Assembly: GCF_013697085.1 (NCBI RefSeq)
Contig: NZ_JACEFT010000007.1
Coordinates: 1 to 64,000, forward strand
DNA: 64,000 bases
Direction of reading: 5' to 3'
From: Billgrantia kenyensis
Lineage (GTDB): Bacteria > Pseudomonadota > Gammaproteobacteria > Pseudomonadales > Halomonadaceae
The number at the start of each line of letters is the position of its first letter. The first letter of the stretch is position 1. The translations under genes and the position numbers were made by a program. A model generated the notes under the pieces. It saw only the letters and a program-made list of their open reading frames with translations. It ran no database searches and had not been told where the DNA came from. Shown here in pieces: positions 53,796 through 60,252 of this stretch.

Positions 53796-55016
53796 ATGTC
53801 CGATGTCAAGAAGGTCGTGCTTGCCTATTCAGGCGGCCTGGACACCTCCGTCATCGTCAAGTGGTTGCAGGAAACCTACAGCTGCGAAGTCGTGACCTTT
53901 ACTGCCGACATCGGTCAGGGTGAGGAAGTCGAGCCCGCGCGAACCAAGGCTCAGGCCCTGGGTGTCAAGGAAATCTACATCGAAGACCTGCGCGAGGAGT
54001 TCGTGCGCGACTACGTCTACCCGATGTTCCGCGCCAACACCATCTACGAAGGCGAGTACCTGCTGGGCACTTCCATCGCCCGACCGTTGATCGCCAAGCG
54101 CCTGATCGAGATCGCCAACGAGACCGGTGCCGACGCCATCTCCCATGGCGCCACCGGCAAGGGCAACGATCAGGTGCGCTTCGAGATGGGCGCCTATGCG
54201 CTCAAGCCCGGCGTCAAGGTGATCGCCCCCTGGCGTGAATGGGACCTCACTTCGCGTGAGAAGCTGATGGCCTACTGCGAGGAGCACGACATCCCGGTCG
54301 ACTTCTCCAGCGGCAAGAAGAAGTCACCCTACTCGATGGACGCCAACCTGCTTCACATCTCCTACGAGGGCGGTATCCTCGAGGATCCCTGGGCCGAGGC
54401 GGAAGAGGACATGTGGCGCTGGAGCGTATCGCCGGAAGCCGCGCCGGATGAGCCTACCTACGTCGAGCTCACCTATGAGCAGGGCGACATCGTCGCCATC
54501 GACGGCAAGGCGATGAAGCCCCACGAGGTGCTCGAGACCCTCAACAAGATTGGCGGCGACAACGGTATCGGCCGTCTCGACATCGTCGAGAACCGCTACG
54601 TGGGCATGAAGTCCCGCGGCTGCTACGAGACGCCGGGGGGCACCATCATGCTGCGTGCCCATCGCGCCATCGAGTCCATCACTCTCGATCGCGAGGAAGC
54701 CCACCTCAAGGACGAGCTGATGCCCAAGTACGCCAAGGTGATCTACAACGGCTACTGGTGGAGCCCGGAGCGCCGCATGCTTCAGGCGGCCATCGACGAA
54801 ACCCAGAAGAACGTCTCTGGCGTGGTGCGCATGAAGCTCTACAAGGGCAGCGCCACCGTGGTGGGTCGCAAGTCCGAGCAGTCGCTGTTCGACGAGTCGA
54901 TCGCTACCTTCGAGGACGATGCCGGCGCCTACGACCAGAAGGATGCCGAGGGCTTCATCAAGCTCAACGCCCTGCGCCTGCGGATTGCCGCCGGCAAGGG
55001 CCGTCGCCAGGCCTGA
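53796..55016 (+). CDS. argG: Argininosuccinate synthase (ArgG)
   Basis: This 406-residue enzyme condenses citrulline and aspartate using ATP in arginine synthesis. The ATP pyrophosphatase loop [11 protein letters not shown] lies near residue 9, followed by [25 protein letters not shown] and [15 protein letters not shown], all diagnostic. ATG 53796 has AGAGGAG nine bases upstream; the reading frame open further upstream is not family sequence. A TATACT sequence 37 bases before the ATG could be a -10 element, but I found no convincing -35. Confidence 0.96.
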   Translation: MSDVKKVVLAYSGGLDTSVIVKWLQETYSCEVVTFTADIGQGEEVEPARTKAQALGVKEIYIEDLREEFVRDYVYPMFRANTIYEGEYLLGTSIARPLIAKRLIEIANETGADAISHGATGKGNDQVRFEMGAYALKPGVKVIAPWREWDLTSREKLMAYCEEHDIPVDFSSGKKKSPYSMDANLLHISYEGGILEDPWAEAEEDMWRWSVSPEAAPDEPTYVELTYEQGDIVAIDGKAMKPHEVLETLNKIGGDNGIGRLDIVENRYVGMKSRGCYETPGGTIMLRAHRAIESITLDREEAHLKDELMPKYAKVIYNGYWWSPERRMLQAAIDETQKNVSGVVRMKLYKGSATVVGRKSEQSLFDESIATFEDDAGAYDQKDAEGFIKLNALRLRIAAGKGRRQA

Positions 55017-55044
55017 TCGCTGGCGATGGGTCAGTCTCAAGGAT

Positions 55045-55067
55045 GCGCCGGCCCCGAGGGCCGGCGC
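55045..55067 (+). terminator. Terminator after argG
   Basis: GCGCCGGCCC and GGGCCGGCGC form a perfect 10-bp GC-rich stem with a CGA loop, 28 bases after argG, followed by TCTTGC. The T-run is weak, but position and stem support a terminator. Confidence 0.65.
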
Positions 55068-55100
55068 TCTTGCATGGGCAGTCACGAAGGGGGATGAACG

Positions 55101-55400
55101 ATGCTGAAAAAATTGTTGGGCGGCCTGTTCGGTAGCGGTGACGCCAAGCCGGGCAATGCCAAGGCCGCCGAGCCAGTGGAGTACAACGGCTACGAGATCG
55201 TCTCGGAGCCTGCCGAGCAGGGCGGGCAGTATCGCGTCAGCGGCTGGATTCGCAAGCCTGGCACGCAAGGCGAGACCCTCGAGCATCGCTTCGAGCGCTC
55301 CGACCTCGTACCGGGCCGCGAGGCCTGTGACCAATTGATGGTCAGCAAGGCGCAGCGCTTTATCGATCAGGTCGGCGACGACATGTTCAAGTCGGAATGA
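55101..55400 (+). CDS. HlyU family protein
   Basis: This is a 99-residue protein. After a basic, Gly-rich start (MLKKLLGGLFGSG) the sequence VEYNGYEIVSEPAEQGGQYRVSGWIRK followed by EHRFERSDLVPGREACDQLMVSKAQRFID (partly quoted) is the pattern of the PF10115 HlyU family. The name comes from a Vibrio regulator that is a different, ArsR-type fold in its best-known form. The small family here is of unsettled function. The gene stands alone after the argG terminator. Confidence 0.7.
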   Translation: MLKKLLGGLFGSGDAKPGNAKAAEPVEYNGYEIVSEPAEQGGQYRVSGWIRKPGTQGETLEHRFERSDLVPGREACDQLMVSKAQRFIDQVGDDMFKSE

Positions 55401-55509
55401 TACCGACCGCGCGATGGCTTGCCGCTTCGCCGTCTCATCCCTAGGCCCAAGTGCCTCATCCGTCTCCTCTCGTTACACTCCCTGTTGAGAAAATGCGATG
55501 GGAGACGAC

Positions 55510-56637
55510 ATGCAACTACTGCATCGGGCCTCACCCTGGCGTGAGCTTTTCACCAGCGACAACCTGCCGGCGCCGGCGACATTGCTGGCGCCGCTGTGCG
55601 CTGCGTTGGATGAGCTGGGCCCAAGTCCCGAGTTGTCCACCGCGCATGCCTGGCAGCCTCAGCTGGTCGAGGCTCTGCAGCGCCTTGACTTGCCGGCCTG
55701 GCGCATCAGCCAACTGATCAGCGATCACAACGAAATGCTCTATCGCCGCGCCATCCAGCTCTCGCTCAACGAGATGCAGGGCCAGGGCTGGGGAGAACCG
55801 CCGGTCGCCTTCTGCGTGCTGACACTCGGCTCGGCCGGTCGCCACGAGAGTCTTCTGGGGCCTGACCAGGACAATGCCATGATCGTGGCCGACTATCCTG
55901 ATGAACGTCATACCGAGATCGACGGCTTCTTCCAGGCGCTGGGCGAGCGTTTCACCACTCGGCTCGATGAAGCGGGCATTCCGCTCTGCAGCGGCCATGT
56001 GATGGCGCGTTGGCCGATGTGGCGCAAGCGGCTCTCGGAGTGGTGCGACCAACTCAGTCGCTGGACACAGGACCGGCGCGTCAAGCGCGTGCAGCAGAGC
56101 AACATCCTGCTTGATTTTCACCCTGCATTCGGTGATGCCGCCCTGGCTGAAGCGCTTGCCGAACATGTCCAGCACGTCATGCCCAGGGCCGGCCTCTTTT
56201 TTGACGAGATGGCGCATCTCCTCGATGAGCTGCCGGTAGCGCTTGACCGCTTCGGCCGGCTGGCCGGGGACGGAGATGGCGCACCCCACGACAATGCCCT
56301 GAACCTCAAGCGCCAGGGCCTGTTGCCGCTGGTCAATGCCGTTCGACTGCTGTCGTTGCGACATGGCGTCAGTCTACCCGCGACACGACTGCGGCTATCG
56401 GCGCTGGTCCTCAAGGACGCCTTGACGGTGCGTCAGGCGCGGGCGGGAATCACCGCGCTGGAGCGCTTGCAGGCGCTGCTGCTGACCTCGCAGTTGACGA
56501 GCCTGAAGTCGGGGGGAGCACCAGATGGCTGGATCGATGTGAGTCAGCTTGAAGACGATCAGCGCCTGCTACTGAGACATGACATGCAGGTGATACGCAG
56601 CCTGGTTCGGGTCGCGCAGCGTGGAACAACGGGGTAA
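55510..56637 (+). CDS. DUF294-type nucleotidyltransferase-like protein
   Basis: This 375-residue cytoplasmic protein carries the GlnD-like nucleotidyltransferase core of DUF294: LTLGSAGRHESLLGPDQDNAMIV near residue 120, including GSxGRxE and the DxD-like DQDN. A C-terminal helical DUF294-type substrate region follows, with NALNLKRQGLLPLVNAVRLLSL. Relatives usually carry cyclic-nucleotide or CBS domains in front; here the first 95 residues are a short helical region without them. I use ATG 55510, with GGGAGA five bases upstream; ATG 55498 is not so preceded. The substrate is unknown. Confidence 0.75.
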   Translation: MQLLHRASPWRELFTSDNLPAPATLLAPLCAALDELGPSPELSTAHAWQPQLVEALQRLDLPAWRISQLISDHNEMLYRRAIQLSLNEMQGQGWGEPPVAFCVLTLGSAGRHESLLGPDQDNAMIVADYPDERHTEIDGFFQALGERFTTRLDEAGIPLCSGHVMARWPMWRKRLSEWCDQLSRWTQDRRVKRVQQSNILLDFHPAFGDAALAEALAEHVQHVMPRAGLFFDEMAHLLDELPVALDRFGRLAGDGDGAPHDNALNLKRQGLLPLVNAVRLLSLRHGVSLPATRLRLSALVLKDALTVRQARAGITALERLQALLLTSQLTSLKSGGAPDGWIDVSQLEDDQRLLLRHDMQVIRSLVRVAQRGTTG

Positions 56638-56655
56638 CGTCCTCCAGCCGGTGCG

Positions 56656-57882
56656 TTACTTCTTTACGGCCATGAGGGTGGAAAGCAGCTCAAACGCACT
56701 GTGATGAGCCTGGCGATAGAGCGTCAACAGTCTCCCCATGTCTTCGCTCAGGCCCTGCTCGCGCATGGCGTAATGACGCTCGATCATTTCGATGCGATGA
56801 AGGATGTCACCGTAGTGCCCTCTGCCGTGAAGAATGGCCCCGGCGGTTTCGTCGTCGATTTCGAGGCATGTCAGAAATTCTTCCCTGGGGATGCCCAGCA
56901 GGAGTTCGACGCTGGAGAGCAAGCCGATGAAATAGGCATCCTGTTCGCACAAGGCATGGCTGCGGGCCAGCAGTTCGCATGCCTTGGCCCGAGTCAGGGC
57001 CAGTTCGGCGTGCTCGGACCGGGCTGCGCCGAGCAGTCCGAACAGGGCGACCCAGTTGGTCAGCTGGCGCAGGCCAAGATGCGTCACGATACCTCTGACT
57101 GAGCGTATCGGGGCACGGGGATGGTAGAAGGCGCTGTTTGCCACCCGAGTCAACTTCAAGGCAAGCTCGGGGTCGGCTTGAATGAGGGAGATGATCTCAT
57201 CGTTATCGGGCTCAGGCTGGTGAAGTACGCGTAGCAGGGTGGTGGCCTGCAGCGTGGAAGCGGGAATCTTCTTTCCATAAACGGGACTTGGACGCGCGTA
57301 GTAGTATCCCTGAAAGAGGTCGAAGCCGAGCTGTCGATAGATATCACGCTCTTCACGGGTCTCGACGCGCTCCGCCACCCATTTCAGACTCGGGTGGTAA
57401 TAGCGGTCCTTGCAGGCCTTTACAGTCTCCGGCGTCAAGGTCGATATATCGACCTTGACGTACGAGGCCATGGCGAGCAGGGGTTCCCATTGTGGGTCGA
57501 AAGCAAAGTCGTCAAGGGCGATGCGAAATCCCTGATGCCTCAAGTGCTCGACCGCCTTTATCAATTCACCCGTGGGCTCCAGGCGCTCTACTAGCTCGAT
57601 GACCACGTGTTCCGGCGACACCGGCAGAAAGTGCCGTGCCAAGAGGATATCGTCGGAGACGTTGACGAAGGCAGGTGCCTGGAAAGTATCGACTCTTTGG
57701 ATTATTGCAGTGCTGAGTTGATACACGACTTCTGCAGTGGCGACTCCCTCCCCGACATCGGCTACTGCCAAGCCGCCTTCGTTGCGATAGAGCAACTCGA
57801 CGCCATAAATCTTGTCATCCCGATCGAAGATGGGCTGCGTAGCCATCAGTAGGCTATTGGCATTACCGATTCCCTGTGTCAT
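56656..57882 (-). CDS. EAL-HDOD signalling protein (CdgJ/YuxH type, degenerate EAL)
   Basis: This 408-residue protein has an EAL-like N-terminal half (about 10-200): ATQPIFDRDDKIYGVELLYRNE, where EAL reads ELL, and ALDDFAFD, where DDFG reads DDFA. It probably does not hydrolyse c-di-GMP but may bind ligand or partners. The HDOD domain (about 205-390) shows LLRVLHQPEPDNDEIISLIQADPELALKLTRVANS (partly quoted) and VTHLGLRQLTNWV. I start at ATG 57882: the in-frame ATG at 57912 sits at the predicted sigma-28 transcription start and has no ribosome site. CAGGAG and GAGAAAGGGA lie before 57882. Confidence 0.82.
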   Translation of the reverse strand: MTQGIGNANSLLMATQPIFDRDDKIYGVELLYRNEGGLAVADVGEGVATAEVVYQLSTAIIQRVDTFQAPAFVNVSDDILLARHFLPVSPEHVVIELVERLEPTGELIKAVEHLRHQGFRIALDDFAFDPQWEPLLAMASYVKVDISTLTPETVKACKDRYYHPSLKWVAERVETREERDIYRQLGFDLFQGYYYARPSPVYGKKIPASTLQATTLLRVLHQPEPDNDEIISLIQADPELALKLTRVANSAFYHPRAPIRSVRGIVTHLGLRQLTNWVALFGLLGAARSEHAELALTRAKACELLARSHALCEQDAYFIGLLSSVELLLGIPREEFLTCLEIDDETAGAILHGRGHYGDILHRIEMIERHYAMREQGLSEDMGRLLTLYRQAHHSAFELLSTLMAVKK

Positions 57883-57915
57883 TCCCTTTCTCTTGGTTTG
57901 TTGCTCCTGCATATT

Positions 57916-57942
57916 AGATCGGCAGAGAAAGGTAATTCTTTA
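57916..57942 (-). promoter_or_regulatory. Sigma-28 (FliA) promoter, minus strand, for the EAL-HDOD gene
   Basis: On the minus strand TAAA (57942-57939), exactly 15 bases and GCCGATCT (57923-57916) match the FliA pattern. Transcription should begin near 57909, just before the ribosome site used by the gene. Confidence 0.72.
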
Positions 57943-57982
57943 AATTCAAGTCAACTCAACGTTGTGCTCTTACCATGACAGT

Positions 57983-58018
57983 CGGCAGGCAGCCCCATTT
58001 AACGGGGACTACCTGCCG
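57983..58018 (-). terminator. Compound hairpin after the chemoreceptor gene
   Basis: An outer 7-bp stem, CGGCAGG (57983-57989) with CCTGCCG (58012-58018), encloses an inner CCCC/GGGG stem. It begins 12 bases after the minus-strand receptor stop codon and lies upstream of the EAL-HDOD promoter, separating the two units. Confidence 0.55.
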
Positions 58019-58029
58019 TTGAGATCAGG

Positions 58030-60033
58030 TCAGAAGGTTTCCCACTCTTCTTCCGCCTGACGCGTTTCTTTGCGTCTTGGCTTGGGATCTTCCGCCGGCT
58101 TGGGCAGTGCGGGGCTGGCTGCTGAAGGGGCAGGGCGCTGCTGTAGCTGGGGTCTGGCTGTCGGGGTGGTGCCGGCAGTGTCGGACCCCAGCACGAACTC
58201 GGACATCAGCGCATCGAGTCGTGAAGCGTTCTCGTGCATGGTGGCGGCCAGTCCTGCGCTCTGGCTGACCATGGCGGCGTTCTGTTGGGTCATGGTATCC
58301 ATTTCGGCCACGGCGGTGTTGACCTGGTCGATGCCTGCCGTTTGCTCGCGGGCGCCGGCAGTGATCTCGCTGATCACGTCCGATACCTGAACCACGCTCT
58401 GCCTCAGCTCCTCCATGCGCTCAACCACGCCCTGGACGATCGTGCTGCCGTCCTGGGTATGCTTGACAGAGGCGGCGATCAGGTCACGGATGTCCTTCGC
58501 CGCATCGGAGGAGCGGCTGGCCAGGTTGCGCACTTCCTGGGCGACCACGGCGAATCCTCGACCGTGCTCACCGGCGCGGGCGGCTTCCACCGAGGCATTC
58601 AAGGCCAGGATATTGGTCTGGAAGGCAATCGAGTCGATCAGGCCGATGATGTTGCTGATCTTGTTGGCCGATTCATCGATGGCTGCCATCTTGGCGCTCA
58701 TCTCCGTCATGACCTCGCTGCCTCGTTCGGCAACGCCAGCGGCATTCATGGCCAGGCCGTTGGCCTGCTCGGAAGCCTGGGCCGTATGCGATACGGTGGA
58801 GTGGATTTCTTCCATCGACGCAGACGTTTCCTGCAGGTTGGCTGCCGCTTGCTCGGTGCGTGAAGAGAGTTCCCGGGTACCATCGGCGATATCGCCGGAC
58901 CCGGCCAGTACCATGCGGGCATTTTCCCGAACCTGTAGCAGCGTGTTCTGCATGCGTTCGACGAAGGCATTGAACTGTACGGCGAGCTGGCCCACTTCAT
59001 CCTGGCTGTCCACATTCAGGCGCTGGGTCAGGTCCCCCTTGCCCTGGGCGATATCGGCCATGGCCAGGGTCGTGCGACGAATGGGCGACAGCACCTTGCG
59101 GGCGGAAATCACCACGATGGTCAGCAACAGGGCAAGCGTGGCCAGGCCGGCAACCAGTAGCGACACCAGCAGGTTGCGGCTGACACCGGTGAATACGGCG
59201 TTGGGGATGGCGGCCGCCAGGGCCCAGCCGTCGGTGCCGGTGATGGGATTCCAGACCATGGTAACGGCGCCTCCGAAGGGCGACGTGACCTGGCCGATCC
59301 CGGCACTGCCCGCCATCATCTCGCGGCCCAGGTCATTGGCACCTTGGAATCCTGCCTGGTCGGCTTCGGTGACCCGCAGTGCCATGCGAACTTCCGGATC
59401 CGGGTGGGCAACCACCATGCCTGAGCGGTCGACCATGTAGCCATAGCTGCCTTCGCCGACGTCGATGGCCGAGGTGATCTCGGATACTGCCGCCATGGAC
59501 AGCGTGAAGCCAAGCAGGCCAATCCGGTTGCCGCGTTCATCGAAGATCGCTTCGGCGACAATGGCCGTGGGTTCACCGGTAATGAGTGAAAGGACAGGGT
59601 CGCCTAACAGCCGGTCTGCCGTCCCGTCGATCACCAGCTCCTTGAAATAACCACGGCTGGAGATATCGGCTCGGGCACCGGTATGGGTGATGGTGTCGCC
59701 GTTGGCATCGGCGAAATAGAACGACTCGATGGTGGCGTCGCCGGGATGGCGAGACTCGAGCCACTCGAGATGCGACTCCACCGAAACCGGCTCGGCCAAT
59801 CTTTCCTCCTTGGCCAGGCCGGAAAGCAGGGTGCGGTAGCCGGTGATCCAGCGGCCGATCTCGTCGGCACGCGCCTCGACCTGGCGCATGCTGTTGGCCT
59901 CCACCATGGGCGGAATGGCGGCATTCAGCTGGGTTTGCACGATGATGCCAAGCGCCAGGAAAGCCGCCAGCAGGGGCAGGCCGATGGCACTGAGCAGTTT
60001 TTGGGTCAAGGACAAGCGGGACAGGACTTTCAT
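58030..60033 (-). CDS. Methyl-accepting chemotaxis protein with double-Cache sensor
   Basis: This 667-residue receptor has a first helix (about 12-32), a large periplasmic region of about 250 residues with the double-Cache pattern (YFKELVIDGTADRLLGDPVLS, then IGLLGFTLSMAAVSEIT and GYMVDRSGMVVAHPD), and a second helix near 287-310. HAMP and a signalling coil ([21 protein letters not shown]) follow, with a tail ending EEEWETF, the WxxF docking site. dCache receptors usually bind amino acids, amines or organic acids; the ligand is not predictable here. I use ATG 60033 with GGGAG upstream; a TTG directly before it is an alternative. Its sigma-28 promoter lies about 180 bases upstream. Confidence 0.9.
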   Translation of the reverse strand: MKVLSRLSLTQKLLSAIGLPLLAAFLALGIIVQTQLNAAIPPMVEANSMRQVEARADEIGRWITGYRTLLSGLAKEERLAEPVSVESHLEWLESRHPGDATIESFYFADANGDTITHTGARADISSRGYFKELVIDGTADRLLGDPVLSLITGEPTAIVAEAIFDERGNRIGLLGFTLSMAAVSEITSAIDVGEGSYGYMVDRSGMVVAHPDPEVRMALRVTEADQAGFQGANDLGREMMAGSAGIGQVTSPFGGAVTMVWNPITGTDGWALAAAIPNAVFTGVSRNLLVSLLVAGLATLALLLTIVVISARKVLSPIRRTTLAMADIAQGKGDLTQRLNVDSQDEVGQLAVQFNAFVERMQNTLLQVRENARMVLAGSGDIADGTRELSSRTEQAAANLQETSASMEEIHSTVSHTAQASEQANGLAMNAAGVAERGSEVMTEMSAKMAAIDESANKISNIIGLIDSIAFQTNILALNASVEAARAGEHGRGFAVVAQEVRNLASRSSDAAKDIRDLIAASVKHTQDGSTIVQGVVERMEELRQSVVQVSDVISEITAGAREQTAGIDQVNTAVAEMDTMTQQNAAMVSQSAGLAATMHENASRLDALMSEFVLGSDTAGTTPTARPQLQQRPAPSAASPALPKPAEDPKPRRKETRQAEEEWETF

Positions 60034-60092
60034 CAATAGGCTCCCTCGCAGGGCTTCTCTCTATGGTTCGACTTACCGGCTCACGGCCGGGT

Positions 60093-60131
60093 GACACGGG
60101 CTGCCGCCTTGGCGTACCCAAGGCGGGTGTC
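60093..60131 (-). promoter_or_regulatory. Structured leader in the 5' untranslated region of the dCache receptor gene
   Basis: CCGCCTTGG (60104-60112) and CCAAGGCGG (60118-60126) form a perfect 9-bp stem with a 5-base loop, with an outer GACAC/GTGTC stem (60093-60097, 60127-60131). A second small hairpin, CCGGC/GCCGG, is next to it at 60076-60090. Both lie inside the roughly 170-base leader transcribed from the sigma-28 promoter. Structure is seen; a regulatory role is inference. Confidence 0.4.
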
Positions 60132-60212
60132 GTTGCGGAGCAACTATTGTTGTTGTCTGAGGGGATGATCTGGCGCTGGCATGTATCGGCGCTCAACCAG
60201 TCCGATACCGCT

Positions 60213-60239
60213 TTATCGGCAGGCAGGGGGGAAACTTGA
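60213..60239 (-). promoter_or_regulatory. Sigma-28 (FliA) promoter, minus strand, for the dCache chemoreceptor
   Basis: On the minus strand TCAA (60239-60236, within TCAAGT), 15 bases and GCCGATAA (60220-60213) form a perfect -10 match. Transcription would start near 60206, leaving a leader of about 170 bases. Confidence 0.75.
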
Positions 60240-60252
60240 ATGCATTACAGCA

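Noticed and set aside
60183..60209. Second GCCGATAC on the minus strand before the dCache receptor
   Set aside because: The matching -35 reads GGTA. The better promoter is 30 bases away at 60213-60239.
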